From assembly GCF_030268205.1 (NCBI RefSeq), contig NZ_BSQF01000002.1:744001-808000 (forward strand): a stretch of 64,000 bases of DNA, given 5' to 3'. Under the pieces are notes generated by a model, which was not told where the DNA came from, made no database searches, and was given only the letters and a program-made list of their open reading frames with translations. This DNA comes from Allomuricauda sp. NBRC 101325 (lineage in GTDB: Bacteria; Bacteroidota; Bacteroidia; Flavobacteriales; Flavobacteriaceae). Every line of letters starts with the position of its first letter. Position 1 is the stretch's first letter. The position numbers were made by a program, and so were the translations under genes. Below are positions 47,632-57,039 of this stretch, piece after piece.

Positions 47632-47876
<245 letters not shown>

Positions 47877-48017
47877 CTTAAAATTCCATGCTTCAAAAAA
47901 ATCCATCAACTCAAATGACCCATTCATAAATCCAAACCCCCCATACGTTAATTGCTCCCTCAGAATCTGCGGTAAAACGAGGATATTGTCTCAATATGTA
48001 ACATAAAAAACAAACAA

Positions 48018-49589
48018 ATGAATCGGAATCTCTATTTTTTTGGGTTTTTGGCCTTGATCATGTTCTGGTCATGCAGCGAAGATGACACCTCTGACGGTCT
48101 CAACCAGCGCCCAGTTATTTACGAACAAACCTTTAACCCACCGGAAGCCATCTCCGTTACGGATGAAATAGGCCCTGTAAAAGCCTATGATTCCAATTTG
48201 GGCACAAAACTGAGCTATAGTATTGCCAACAATAGTAACGATATGTTCGAAATTGCCAATGTGGGTGGTTCATTGACCTTAAAAGAGGGTAAAACGCTTG
48301 ATTTTACTTCGGTAGCATCCCATAAGATTACGGTAGCAGTTTCCGATGGTGAATATGAGTCATTGGCAGAGATTACCATTAATGTGAACATTGCCCCAGA
48401 GTTTGATGAGGAGGCCTATGTGTTCGAGGTAATTGAGGATATTGACCCCGATTTTTTGATAGGAACGCTATCGGCAACCGATGTTCATGGGGATATGCTC
48501 ACTTTTAGTATTGCCCAAAACGATAACGAGCTATTTGAAATAAGTGAATTTGGAGAATTAAGTTTGGCCGACGAGAAAAGTTTGAATTTTGAAGCGGAAA
48601 ATGGCCAAGAGCATACCATTGTTGTGAGCATTACCGATGGAGTTTACACGGTAGAAAAGGAAGTGAAAATTGTAGTGTTGGATGTGGAAGAACGTTTGGC
48701 AGATGATCCAGCTTCTTTCGTTACCAAATGGAATATTACAGGAAATGGCGATGCGATAACCATATATACCCATATAGGTTTATCATACGATTACACCATA
48801 GATTGGGGTGACGGAACCGTAGAAGAACTCACAGATCAAGACCCATCGCATGTTTATGATGTCCCGGGAATTTATACGGTGGCCATTCAAGGTGATTTCC
48901 CTGCGATACAAATGGATAATAAGCTACTTGACATGGTATCTATGGAAGCCTTGGTTTCCATTGAGCAATGGGGTCATATAGAATGGCAATCCATGGAAAA
49001 GGCTTTTTATGGCTGCTCCAATTTGGCTTACAATGCAGTGGATGTACCTAATCTTACAAAGGTTACTGTTATGCCGTATATGTTTGCAGGTTGTACACTT
49101 TTCGATGGTGATTTAAGCAATTGGAATACTGAAAATGTTTCCAATATGGCCTATATGTTTTGGAATGCATCCAGTTTTAATGGTGATATCAAGGATTGGA
49201 AGGTTGAAAATGTTCTCTATTTTTCCGAGATGTTTAGAAATGCTAAAAGTTTTAATGGAAATATCAGTAACTGGGATACGCAAAGTGCAGAATCATTCTA
49301 TAATATGTTCGAAGGGGCTACCGTTTTTGATCAAGATTTGGGCAATTGGAAACTTGATAATATTGTAGCTTTTGGAGATATGTTTTCTAATTCTGGAATG
49401 TCCCCCGAAAACTATTCCAATACGTTGAACGGTTGGTATGATCAAATGGAAACTGTACAATTAATCGGTGCCAGTCTAGGCGCAGTGGGTATAAATTATA
49501 CTTGCGATGCCAAAACGGCTCACGATTTATTGATCAGTGATCATCAATGGGTAATCGACGACGAAGGATTGGAAAATCCGTGCCAATAA
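48018..49589 (+). CDS. Cadherin/PKD/BspA-repeat surface lipoprotein, paralog 3
   Basis: The 523-residue lipoprotein has the signal MNRNLYFFGFLALIMFWS then Cys. Two cadherin-like repeats (about 30-215; VKAYDSNLGTKLSYSI, ATDVHGDMLTFSI) are followed by a PKD-like domain (YTIDWGDGTVEEL, HVYDVPGIYTVAI) and BspA repeats (FDGDLSNWNTENVSNMAYMF, split by reading). The cap ENYSNTLNGWY closes it. It is closest in layout to paralog 1 and is AT-richer than paralog 2. It lacks the shared upstream element in clear form. Likely surface-exposed; ligand unknown. Confidence 0.88.
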   Translation: MNRNLYFFGFLALIMFWSCSEDDTSDGLNQRPVIYEQTFNPPEAISVTDEIGPVKAYDSNLGTKLSYSIANNSNDMFEIANVGGSLTLKEGKTLDFTSVASHKITVAVSDGEYESLAEITINVNIAPEFDEEAYVFEVIEDIDPDFLIGTLSATDVHGDMLTFSIAQNDNELFEISEFGELSLADEKSLNFEAENGQEHTIVVSITDGVYTVEKEVKIVVLDVEERLADDPASFVTKWNITGNGDAITIYTHIGLSYDYTIDWGDGTVEELTDQDPSHVYDVPGIYTVAIQGDFPAIQMDNKLLDMVSMEALVSIEQWGHIEWQSMEKAFYGCSNLAYNAVDVPNLTKVTVMPYMFAGCTLFDGDLSNWNTENVSNMAYMFWNASSFNGDIKDWKVENVLYFSEMFRNAKSFNGNISNWDTQSAESFYNMFEGATVFDQDLGNWKLDNIVAFGDMFSNSGMSPENYSNTLNGWYDQMETVQLIGASLGAVGINYTCDAKTAHDLLISDHQWVIDDEGLENPCQ

Positions 49590-49621
49590 AAAATAAAATT
49601 TTCCCAACCCTTGATAGTTTG

Positions 49622-49659
49622 CCACCGAATGCTGTAAAAAGTGTTCGGTGGTTTTTTTT
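49622..49659 (+). terminator. Terminator of paralog 3
   Basis: CCACCGAA and TTCGGTGG form a perfect eight-base stem followed by seven or eight T. Confidence 0.9.
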
Positions 49660-49698
49660 ATTCTCGCGAAAGCGGGAATCTTTTTAGATTTTAGTAGT

Positions 49699-50260
49699 GA
49701 GAATTTAGATGAGAGAAATGGGATGGTTGGAAAGTTGGCTTCTTGACTGGTTGGATTATTGGATAGCTGGATTTTTAATTGTTGTCATTCTGAGCAGTTG
49801 CCTGAGCGAAGTCGAAGGACGGCGACGGGGAATCTTTTTGATAGCGTTGAGTATTGAGATTTTAGATATGAGAAATGGGATGGTTGGAAAGTTGGATTCT
49901 TGACTGGTTGGATTATTGGATAGCTGGATTTTTAATTGTTGTCATTCTGACGGAGCAAGGCGACCGAAGAATCTCTGTTTAATCTTGAGTAGTGAGAATT
50001 TAGATATGAGAAATGGGATGGTAGGAAAGTTGGATTCTTGGATAACTGGATTATTGGATTGGTGTCATTCTGAGCAGTTGCCTGAGCGAAGTCGAAGGAC
50101 GGCGACGAGCCTGCCTTGCCGTCAGGCAGGGAATCTTTTTGATAGCGTTGAGTATTGAGATTTTAGATATGAGAAATGGGATGGTTGGAAAGTTGGATTC
50201 TTGGATAGGTGTCATTCTGAGCGGTTGCCTGAGCGAAGTCGAAGGACGGCGAAGAATCTT
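49699..50260. repeat. Four tandem degenerate copies of a ~150-base unit
   Basis: Units start at 49699, 49856, 49994 and 50157, each with GAGA(A/T)TTTAGAT(A)TGAGAAATGGG followed by GGTTGGAAAGTTGG. Inside each is an 8-base-period tract (TTGGATTA, TTGGATAG, CTGGATTT types) and then a palindromic element opening GTCATTCTGA. Three of the elements contain CTGAGCGAAGTCGAAG. No supported coding region is present. Confidence 0.8.
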
Positions 50261-50267
50261 TCATAGA

Positions 50268-50344
50268 AGTCAAAAGCCAAAAGCCAAAAGCCAATAGTCA
50301 GAAGTCTGATATCTGAGGTCAGATGCCTGAAATCAGAAGTCGGG
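50268..50344. repeat. Heptad array 3: 11 in-register 7-base units
   Basis: Eleven consecutive heptamers run without a register change: AGTCAAA, then AGCCAAA units, then AGTCAGA, AGTCTGA, GGTCAGA and similar. Further T/C-rich heptamer-like words continue towards 50440. Confidence 0.75.
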
Positions 50345-50444
50345 AACTATTTCTTGTGGTTTTTTGATGGTAATTTGATTTCCAAACTTTCATCTTAAAA
50401 CTTGCGCCCTCAACCTTCAACCTTTTACCCTTAACCCAAAAAAA

Positions 50445-51356
50445 TTAAACCACAATACTCACTCCTTCAGCGGCAGCATTTTTATCAGCATCAAAATAGA
50501 AATCGATTCGGCCCAGGTGAATACCATAGCACCCCACTTGGTTTACCAAAACAGCATTTCCATTTTGGTTGGTTTGTACCTCGGGTTTATCCAAAAAAGT
50601 ATGGGTGTGTCCACCGATGATCAAATGGGTATGAAAGGTTTTTTGAGCCAATTGAATGTCACTTGGCTTATCTGGAAATTTATAATCGTAACCCAAGTGC
50701 GAAAGACAAACAATAAGGTCGCAATGTTCTTCCTCCTTTAGTTTGCGCTCCATATCAAGGGCAATTTCATAAGGATTCAAATATTCGGTTTCCTTGTACA
50801 ATCTTTTAGTGACCAATCCGTCCAATTCAATGCCAATGCCATAGACGCCTATTTTTACCCCATCGACCGTGTAAGTTTTGTAAGGTTTTACATAACCATC
50901 CATCACGGTATTGGTAAAATCGTAATTGGCGGAGATCATTTCAAAATTGGCATAGGGCATTTGTGCCAATAGGCCATCGATGCCATTATCAAAATCGTGG
51001 TTACCAATGGTAGAGGCATCATACTTTAACATGCTCATCAACTTAAATTCCAATTCCCCACCATAAAAATTAAAATAGGGGGTGCCTTGGAAAATATCAC
51101 CGGCATCAAAAAGTAGGGTGTTCGGATTTTCATTTCGAATTTGCTCCACCAAAGTGGCTCTGCGTGCCACCCCTCCCATATTGGGGTATTCCGAATGTGA
51201 ACTTGGAAAAGGGTCTATATGGCTGTGCACATCGTTGGTGTGCAATATGGTAATGTGCTTATTGCCCAGATTGGAACAACTGTTCAAGCTAAGGCCTCCC
51301 AAACCGATTAGGGTAGAGGCTGCTGCGGTGTTGGAGATAAAGTCTCTTCTTTTCAT
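50445..51356 (-). CDS. Metallophosphatase, N-terminal half of a split 5'-nucleotidase
   Basis: The 303-residue protein has a twin-arginine-like leader (MKRRDFISNTAAASTLIGLG) and a lipobox-like NSCS. The calcineurin-like phosphoesterase domain shows the metal motifs LHTNDVHSH, LFDAGDIFQG, GNHDFDNG, LSHLG and IIGGHTH. It matches the N-terminal domain of UshA-type 5'-nucleotidases that hydrolyse nucleotides or UDP-sugars in the periplasm. The C-terminal nucleotide-binding domain is encoded by the preceding gene, which overlaps it by four bases. Confidence 0.93.
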   Translation of the reverse strand: MKRRDFISNTAAASTLIGLGGLSLNSCSNLGNKHITILHTNDVHSHIDPFPSSHSEYPNMGGVARRATLVEQIRNENPNTLLFDAGDIFQGTPYFNFYGGELEFKLMSMLKYDASTIGNHDFDNGIDGLLAQMPYANFEMISANYDFTNTVMDGYVKPYKTYTVDGVKIGVYGIGIELDGLVTKRLYKETEYLNPYEIALDMERKLKEEEHCDLIVCLSHLGYDYKFPDKPSDIQLAQKTFHTHLIIGGHTHTFLDKPEVQTNQNGNAVLVNQVGCYGIHLGRIDFYFDADKNAAAEGVSIVV

Positions 51357-52123
51357 TGGTCCAATTGAATAAAACGATCGTCGATAATGGCCTTAAGGGT
51401 GTCCACTTTTTTAAAGTGGTCGATAATGGCGTTTCTTAGCAGATAATCGGTATCGGTCACCGAAACAATTTCATCAAAAAAGCCCACGCTAGGTCCACCT
51501 TGTACCAAATAATCGGAGGTGGCTATGTAGTAATTCCGGGTTTCGTCAAACGGTTCGCCCTGAATGTTTACCGATTCCAATGATCGGTCTTTGTCCGTCA
51601 CAATTTGGATGTGCGAAATAGGGTGTTTACGAGTGGCCTTGGAAACAAAATTGATCAATTTTCTCGTGGCTGAACCATCCAATTCCACAACAACGATATA
51701 ATTTTCAAAAGGCATAACCTCATAGGCATTTCGCGCGGTTACGTTTCCTGTAGAAATAACCGAACGTACCCCGCCGGCGTTCAAAACCACAAAATCAAGG
51801 TTTTTCCCTGCCCTTGAATTAAAAATGGGGGCCGTCTCCTCAAAGACGATATCTGCCATCAAATTCCCCATGGAGGTGCTGCGCTCCCCGTCGTCGAGAA
51901 GCAAAGGCTTTGGCGCATAGGCCAAAGTGCTGTCCAAAACCTCGTTGATGCGGTTTCGATAAGGGGTTACAAAAGTTGAGATGGAATCAATTTCCGTAAA
52001 AGTGGAATCGATGGGAATTTGTCTACCCTGTATTTCGGAAAGGGTTCCGGTCTCGTTTTTACAGGATATTAAAAAACAAAAAGTTGTAAATACAACAATT
52101 TGTTTAAAATTTAAATGGTTCAC
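51353..52123 (-). CDS. 5'-nucleotidase C-terminal domain lipoprotein
   Basis: The 256-residue protein has a lipoprotein signal (VVFTTFCFLISC) and then the 5_nucleotid_C domain: GERSTSMGNLMADIV, FVVLNAGGVRS, AYEVMPFENYIVVVELDG and VQGGPSVGFF. In UshA this domain binds the substrate base while the N-terminal domain holds the metals. Here the two halves are separate genes with a four-base overlap, so they probably act as a complex at the outer membrane or in the periplasm. The promoter overlaps that of the divergent gene. Confidence 0.92.
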   Translation of the reverse strand: MNHLNFKQIVVFTTFCFLISCKNETGTLSEIQGRQIPIDSTFTEIDSISTFVTPYRNRINEVLDSTLAYAPKPLLLDDGERSTSMGNLMADIVFEETAPIFNSRAGKNLDFVVLNAGGVRSVISTGNVTARNAYEVMPFENYIVVVELDGSATRKLINFVSKATRKHPISHIQIVTDKDRSLESVNIQGEPFDETRNYYIATSDYLVQGGPSVGFFDEIVSVTDTDYLLRNAIIDHFKKVDTLKAIIDDRFIQLDQ

Positions 52124-52159
52124 GTACGTATCTTTGCTAAGTTGTCTTGGTAGATTATT

Positions 52160-52167
52160 TACCTTTG
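52160..52167 (+). promoter_or_regulatory. -7 promoter element of the DUF6913-dapA transcript
   Basis: TACCTTTG matches TAnnTTTG and ends 19 bases before the ATG at 52186. A second match, TATCTTTG, is at 52130-52137. Confidence 0.6.
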
Positions 52168-52178
52168 TAAAAATGCAA

Positions 52179-52186
52179 CAAAAATA
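52179..52186 (-). promoter_or_regulatory. -7 promoter element of the 5'-nucleotidase operon
   Basis: The minus strand reads TATTTTTG; it interleaves with the promoter of the divergent gene, so the two transcripts may compete for polymerase. Confidence 0.55.
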
Positions 52187-52719
52187 TGTTTATAAGGGGA
52201 CTCCAAGACAAATTTAAGGTTAAATCCGGACAAAAATATCTACAGGAGGAGTTGGAGAAGACTTCCAAACCTTTGGATAGGGAAAAAGGCATAACAAGTG
52301 TTGGCTGTATCGTGGATGTGGACAACTTTAAGAACGCCGAGGCCTTTTACGAATTGATCGAGGAGTTTTCGCTCAGGCCCAATGCCATAAAGATCATTGG
52401 TTATAAAAAGGAGTTCGATAAAAACTCCCCTTATGCCATCCAGATTTTTTCCGACAAGGACTTGGGTTGGAAAGGGCAGATTGAAAATGGGTATGTGCTC
52501 GAGTTTTTGGGCAGGGAGTACGATATGTTGATCAATTATTACGAGGTGGACAGTTTGATGATGAAGTTGTTGTCCGTAAAAAGCTCGGCCCGGTTAAAAG
52601 TTGGATTGGGGGCGCAAGACCCAAAATTGAACGATTTGATCTTGAATACACCCTTGAACGATTTCAAATTGTTCAAAAGTGAATTGAAAAAGTATTTAAA
52701 GGTTTTAAACGAAATTTAG
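52186..52719 (+). CDS. Conserved Bacteroidetes protein beside dapA, probably DUF6913
   Basis: The 177-residue soluble protein begins [19 protein letters not shown] and has a strand-rich centre ([20 protein letters not shown], then IKIIGYKK). The region [25 protein letters not shown] and the acidic-basic C-terminus follow. I recall this family as DUF6913 next to dapA in Flavobacteria, without a known role; the number is uncertain. The dapA ATG follows after one base, so the two are co-translated. Confidence 0.75.
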   Translation: MFIRGLQDKFKVKSGQKYLQEELEKTSKPLDREKGITSVGCIVDVDNFKNAEAFYELIEEFSLRPNAIKIIGYKKEFDKNSPYAIQIFSDKDLGWKGQIENGYVLEFLGREYDMLINYYEVDSLMMKLLSVKSSARLKVGLGAQDPKLNDLILNTPLNDFKLFKSELKKYLKVLNEI

Positions 52720-52720
52720 A

Positions 52721-53611
52721 ATGGAACAGTTGGTTGGAACGGGCGTTGCGCTGGTTACTCCCTTTAGGGATGATGCTTCGATTGATGTGGATGCACTAAC
52801 AAGGATAGTGGAGTTCAACATTAAGGAAGGAGTGGATTATTTGGTGGTGTTGGGTACCACTGCAGAATCGGCCACCCTGTCCAAAGCGGATAAGCAATTG
52901 GTTATCGATGTGATCGTTCGAACCAACGCGGGCCGTTTACCATTGGTTTTGGGCATTGGTGGAAACAACACCATGGCCGTTGTGGATGAACTTCAATCCA
53001 CCGACCTGTCCGAATTCGATGCAGTGCTATCGGTTTCACCGTATTACAACAAACCCACCCAAGAAGGCATTTATCAGCATTTTAAGGCTGTGGCAAAAGC
53101 CTCCCCCAAACCTATAATATTATATAATGTTCCGTCAAGAACGGGTAGCAATATGTTGCCGGAAACCACCCTTCGATTGGCCCATGAGGTTCCAAATATT
53201 GTGGCCATTAAGGAGGCATGTGGTGATATGGTTCAAATTGACAAGATCCTACGTGAAAAACCGGCCCATTTTATGGTAATTTCAGGGGATGATTTTACGG
53301 CCTTGCCAACGGTTTTAGCTGGTGGTTCCGGGGTTATTTCGGTTATCGGTCAGGGATTGCCCACCGCATTCTCTCAAATGATCAACCTTGGATTGGAGGG
53401 TAATGTCTCCGAAGCGTATAAGATTCATCATAACATTTCACCTTTAATGAGCCTTATTTTTGAAGAGGGCAACCCAGCGGGCATTAAAAGCGTTTTTGAA
53501 AGTTTGGGACTTTCCAGCGCATTGGTTCGCTTGCCTTTGGTGGAAGCTTCAGTCGGATTGAAGGAAAAAATCGGCTCCTTTTTAAAATCCTTGGATAGGG
53601 CACATGTTTAA
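52721..53611 (+). CDS. dapA: 4-hydroxy-tetrahydrodipicolinate synthase
   Basis: DapA condenses pyruvate with aspartate semialdehyde in the lysine/diaminopimelate pathway. The 296-residue TIM barrel has the GTTAES motif, Tyr135 in [11 protein letters not shown], and the Schiff-base Lys164 in [10 protein letters not shown]. Length and motifs are standard. Lysine feedback inhibition is usual in Gram-negative forms but cannot be judged here. It shares a promoter with the preceding small gene. Confidence 0.97.
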   Translation: MEQLVGTGVALVTPFRDDASIDVDALTRIVEFNIKEGVDYLVVLGTTAESATLSKADKQLVIDVIVRTNAGRLPLVLGIGGNNTMAVVDELQSTDLSEFDAVLSVSPYYNKPTQEGIYQHFKAVAKASPKPIILYNVPSRTGSNMLPETTLRLAHEVPNIVAIKEACGDMVQIDKILREKPAHFMVISGDDFTALPTVLAGGSGVISVIGQGLPTAFSQMINLGLEGNVSEAYKIHHNISPLMSLIFEEGNPAGIKSVFESLGLSSALVRLPLVEASVGLKEKIGSFLKSLDRAHV

Positions 53612-53707
53612 AATTCGTTAAAAGTTGCCCAAACCCTTGGGGATTGGCCTTGGTTCCATTTACATTTGAGTGGTTAAAATTCTTTTTTTAAATCCGTTCA
53701 ATATCAC

Positions 53708-53715
53708 TAATTTTG
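53708..53715 (+). promoter_or_regulatory. -7 promoter element of the bamD operon
   Basis: TAATTTTG matches TAnnTTTG. The ATG at 53720 is only four bases past it, so either the mRNA is leaderless or translation begins at the ATG at 53732. Another match, TACATTTG, lies at 53661-53668. Confidence 0.55.
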
Positions 53716-53719
53716 CAAA

Positions 53720-54553
53720 ATGTTTTTGAAAATGAGGTCAATACTTCTTCTTTGTTGTGCAGTAATTTTGTTCGCATCGTGTAACGAGTACCAAAAAGTA
53801 CTTAAAAACACAGATGCATCTGCCAAATACGAAATGGCGGAAAAGCTGTATAATGAAGGTGATTATAAAAGAGCGGTTCGTTTGTTCGAACAGATTGCGC
53901 CAAAATATGTGGGCAAGCCACAAGGTGAGCGTGTAATGTTCTTTTTTGCGGATTCCTATTTTAAATCGGGGGATTACTACTTGGCAGGATATCAATTCGA
54001 AAGATTTGTAAAATCCTACCCAAGAAGTGATAAAATTCAAGAAGCCAGTTTTTTGGGCGCTAAAAGTTATTACGAGCTTTCTCCTGCATATTCACTAGAT
54101 CAGACAGATACAGATAAGGCATTGGCAAAGTTGCAAACCTTCATCAACCAATATCCAGAATCGGAATACTTTGCAGAAGCCAACACAATGGCGGAAGAAT
54201 TAACGGCCAAGAAAGAAAAGAAAGAGGTGGAAATCGCCAAACAGTTCAGTAAGTTGGGGCAGTTCAACTTTCCAGTTTTGGTATCCGCAATTGAGGCTTT
54301 CGACAACTTTATTACCGATAACCCTGGTTCCATCTATAGGGAAGAAGCATTATATTACCGTATTGAATCAACGACAACCTTGGCACTGAACAGTACAGAA
54401 GATAAAAAACAGGAACGTCTGCAAGAAGCTATGGACTCGTATAACAATTTATTGCGTTATTTTCCAGAAACACAATTCAAGAAAAAAGCGGATGACCTAG
54501 CGGAGACTATCCAAAAGGAATTAAGCGGTTACAACACATCAGTATCAAAATAA
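53720..54553 (+). CDS. bamD: Outer membrane protein assembly factor BamD
   Basis: BamD is the lipoprotein that, with BamA, inserts beta-barrel proteins in the outer membrane. The 277-residue protein has a lipoprotein signal (SILLLCCAVILFAS then Cys) followed by NEYQKVLKN, the typical Bacteroidetes start. Tetratricopeptide repeats follow: AEKLYNEGDYKRAVRLFEQI, YFKSGDYYLAGYQFERFV, and a late LQEAMDSYNNLLRYFPETQ. The true start may be the ATG at 53732. It heads the cluster bamD-rpoZ-coaBC-DUF4835-recN, common in this phylum. Confidence 0.93.
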   Translation: MFLKMRSILLLCCAVILFASCNEYQKVLKNTDASAKYEMAEKLYNEGDYKRAVRLFEQIAPKYVGKPQGERVMFFFADSYFKSGDYYLAGYQFERFVKSYPRSDKIQEASFLGAKSYYELSPAYSLDQTDTDKALAKLQTFINQYPESEYFAEANTMAEELTAKKEKKEVEIAKQFSKLGQFNFPVLVSAIEAFDNFITDNPGSIYREEALYYRIESTTTLALNSTEDKKQERLQEAMDSYNNLLRYFPETQFKKKADDLAETIQKELSGYNTSVSK

Positions 54554-54574
54554 AAAGTTTTTAAACCACTGCAC

Positions 54575-54901
54575 ATGCAAGATTTGAAAAATACAAAAGC
54601 ACCGGTATCCACAAAAACATTGAACAGAAACGAGTTCGATGCCAGCACTGGTAATATTTATGAAGCTATTTCAATTGCTTCCAAAAGAGCGATCCAAATC
54701 AATTCTGAAATCAAAAAAGAGTTGTTGGAGAAATTGGAAGAGTTCGCTACCTACAGTGACAGCTTGGAAGAAGTATTTGAGAACAAAGAGCAAATCGAAG
54801 TTTCCAAATTCTACGAAAAGTTGCCAAAACCACACGCCTTGGCTGTACAAGAGTGGTTGGAAGACAAAATCTATTACAGAAACACAGAGAAAGACGCCTA
54901 A
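54575..54901 (+). CDS. rpoZ: RNA polymerase omega subunit
   Basis: The 108-residue protein carries a divergent Bacteroidetes omega: ASTGNIYEAISIASKRAIQIN corresponds to the conserved omega helix that clamps the beta' C-terminus. The C-terminal half is acidic and longer than in E. coli (91 residues). Omega aids polymerase assembly and stability. It lies 21 bases after bamD and three bases before coaBC, and omega genes commonly sit upstream of coaBC in this phylum. Confidence 0.9.
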   Translation: MQDLKNTKAPVSTKTLNRNEFDASTGNIYEAISIASKRAIQINSEIKKELLEKLEEFATYSDSLEEVFENKEQIEVSKFYEKLPKPHALAVQEWLEDKIYYRNTEKDA

Positions 54902-54904
54902 GAA

Positions 54905-56110
54905 ATGCTTAGCGGTAAAAACATCCTTTTGGGTATTTCCGGAGGAATTGCCGCATACAAGACTACATTTCTTGTTAGGTTACTCATAAAAGCTGGCGCT
55001 CAGGTCAAAGTTGTAACGACCCAGAGCGCCAGCTCTTTTGTTTCCCCGCTTACACTTTCTACCTTGGCCAAAAATCCAGTGTTGATGGATTTTGTGAACG
55101 AAGAAGATGGGAGTCTCTCTTGGAACAACCATGTGGAACTCGGACTTTGGGCCGATTTGATGTTGGTAGCACCCGCTACGGCAAATACCTTGTCCAAAAT
55201 GGCCCACGGCACATGCGATAATTTACTCCTAGCGACGTATTTATCGGCAAAATGTCCCGTATATTTCGCTCCAGCCATGGATTTGGACATGTACAAACAT
55301 GCATCCACAAAAAACTCCATAGAAAAGTTAGAGTCCTATGGAAATGTGATGATTCCAGCTGAATCGGGGGAATTGGCCAGTGGACTTCATGGTGAAGGTC
55401 GGATGGCCGAACCGGAAAACATACTTCAATTTATTGAAACCGATTTGCGCAAAGGATTACCTCTTGAAGGAAAAAAAGTACTGATTACTGCCGGTCCCAC
55501 ACAAGAAGCGATTGATCCCGTTCGTTTTTTGGGTAATCGTTCCACGGGCACCATGGGATTTGAACTGGCAAAAAAGGCGGCCAATTTGGGCGCTGAGGTA
55601 ATCTTGGTAGCAGGCCCTACATCTTTGGATATACAAAACAGTCAAATTGAATTGATTCGCGTTACTTCCGCACAAGAAATGTACGAAGCTTGTCATGCAC
55701 ATTATGCATCGGTGGATATTGCCATTTGTGCAGCAGCTGTGGCGGATTACAGACCCAAAAATGTATCCAAGGAAAAAATGAAAAAGAAAGATGGGGAGTT
55801 GAACATTGAGCTTGAACGTACCCCAGACATTCTTTTTTCGCTTGGAAAGAACAAGGCGCATCAATTCTTGGTCGGTTTCGCCCTTGAAACCGAAAATGAA
55901 CTGGAAAATGCAAAAGGAAAGTTGCAAAGAAAAAATCTGGACGCCATTGTTTTGAATTCCTTAAAGGATTCAGGAGCTGGCTTTGGAGGAGGTACCAATA
56001 AAATTACCTTTATAGATAAGAATTCTGGGATAAAAACGTTTGATGTGAAAGAGAAGTCCGAAGTGGCTTCCGATATTTGGGAAGAAATCATCTCCAGAAT
56101 TCATGCGTAA
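54905..56110 (+). CDS. coaBC: Bifunctional phosphopantothenoylcysteine synthetase/decarboxylase
   Basis: CoaBC adds cysteine to phosphopantothenate and decarboxylates the product in coenzyme A synthesis. The N-terminal CoaC flavoprotein domain has GISGGIAAYKT, the catalytic His in NHVELGLWAD, and PAMDLDMYKH (the family's PxMNxxMW motif, here with Asp and Tyr). The C-terminal CoaB domain starts at KVLITAGPTQEAIDPVRF and has ICAAAVADYRPK. Length 401 is standard. Its last eight bases overlap the DUF4835 gene. Confidence 0.96.
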   Translation: MLSGKNILLGISGGIAAYKTTFLVRLLIKAGAQVKVVTTQSASSFVSPLTLSTLAKNPVLMDFVNEEDGSLSWNNHVELGLWADLMLVAPATANTLSKMAHGTCDNLLLATYLSAKCPVYFAPAMDLDMYKHASTKNSIEKLESYGNVMIPAESGELASGLHGEGRMAEPENILQFIETDLRKGLPLEGKKVLITAGPTQEAIDPVRFLGNRSTGTMGFELAKKAANLGAEVILVAGPTSLDIQNSQIELIRVTSAQEMYEACHAHYASVDIAICAAAVADYRPKNVSKEKMKKKDGELNIELERTPDILFSLGKNKAHQFLVGFALETENELENAKGKLQRKNLDAIVLNSLKDSGAGFGGGTNKITFIDKNSGIKTFDVKEKSEVASDIWEEIISRIHA

Positions 56111-56993
56111 ACTTCTGTTTTACTTTTTTTTGTGTGCAGTTTCTATCACTGTTTCCGCTCAGGAACTTAATTGTACCGTTACGGTCAATTCCGATCAGGT
56201 AAACCAGACCAATCAACAAATTTTTAGGACTTTGGAGCGTTCATTGAACGATTTCGTGAACAAAAGCAAGTGGACCAACCGTGAATACCGTGAGAATGAG
56301 AAGGTAAACGCTAGAATGTTCATCACTGTGACCCAATACGAGTCGGATCGTTTTGAGGCCAATATTCAAATTCAGTCCTCACGCCCTGTTTTCAATACCT
56401 CTTACGAAAGTCCGATCTTTAATTATAAGGACAACGCCTTTAACTTTCAATACCAAGAATTTCAACCCTTGGTGTATAATCCAAATTCCTTCGATTCCAA
56501 TTTGGTTGGGGTCATTTCCTATTATGTTTATATTATTTTGGGCTTGGATGCGGATACCTTTTCATTGGAAGGCGGCAACGACTATTATCGTAGAGCGCAG
56601 AATATTGTAACCCAAGCACAAAGTTCCAGCTATAGTGGTTGGAGTCAGGATACGGGAGATCGTACCCGATTTGAATTGGTGGACAATCTATTGAGCAATT
56701 CCTTTAGGGAATATCGTATTGCCATGTACAATTACCACCGCAAAGGGTTGGATGTAATGGCGGACAACAATAGTACTGGTAAACAGATAATCGCAGGAAG
56801 TCTTCGCTTGTTTGAAGGTCTTATTAGCCGTAGGCCCAATGCTTTTTTGATCCAAACCTTTTTTGACGCCAAATCAGAGGAAATCCAGAACATTTTCTCC
56901 GACGGCCCCAAGGTCGATGTGGTAAAACTCAAGGAAACCCTGAACAAAGTTGCCCCTTTCTATTCCAGCACCTGGAATAAAATAAATTACTAG
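56103..56993 (+). CDS. DUF4835 family protein, probable T9SS component PorD
   Basis: The 296-residue exported protein has a signal peptide (MRKLLFYFFLCAVSITVSAQ) followed by ELNCTVTVNSDQVNQTNQQIF, the DUF4835 start. Further conserved parts are SYYVYIILGLDADTFS, GWSQDTGDRTRFELVDNLL and the C-terminal IFSDGPKVDVVKLKETLNKV. I recall newer annotation naming this family PorD of the type IX secretion system; the name is from memory and not shown by the sequence. A T9SS role would fit the sorting-tail protease at 41408. It overlaps coaBC by eight bases. Confidence 0.85.
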   Translation: MRKLLFYFFLCAVSITVSAQELNCTVTVNSDQVNQTNQQIFRTLERSLNDFVNKSKWTNREYRENEKVNARMFITVTQYESDRFEANIQIQSSRPVFNTSYESPIFNYKDNAFNFQYQEFQPLVYNPNSFDSNLVGVISYYVYIILGLDADTFSLEGGNDYYRRAQNIVTQAQSSSYSGWSQDTGDRTRFELVDNLLSNSFREYRIAMYNYHRKGLDVMADNNSTGKQIIAGSLRLFEGLISRRPNAFLIQTFFDAKSEEIQNIFSDGPKVDVVKLKETLNKVAPFYSSTWNKINY

Positions 56994-57039
56994 TGCAGTT
57001 CTCCAAAGAAATTTATCTTTACGGATAAAATCTTCAGAA

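Noticed and set aside
49709..50158. Plus-strand frames of 60-80 codons in the tandem array
   Set aside because: They repeat with the ~150-base unit, contain the palindromic element, and have no start or conserved features.
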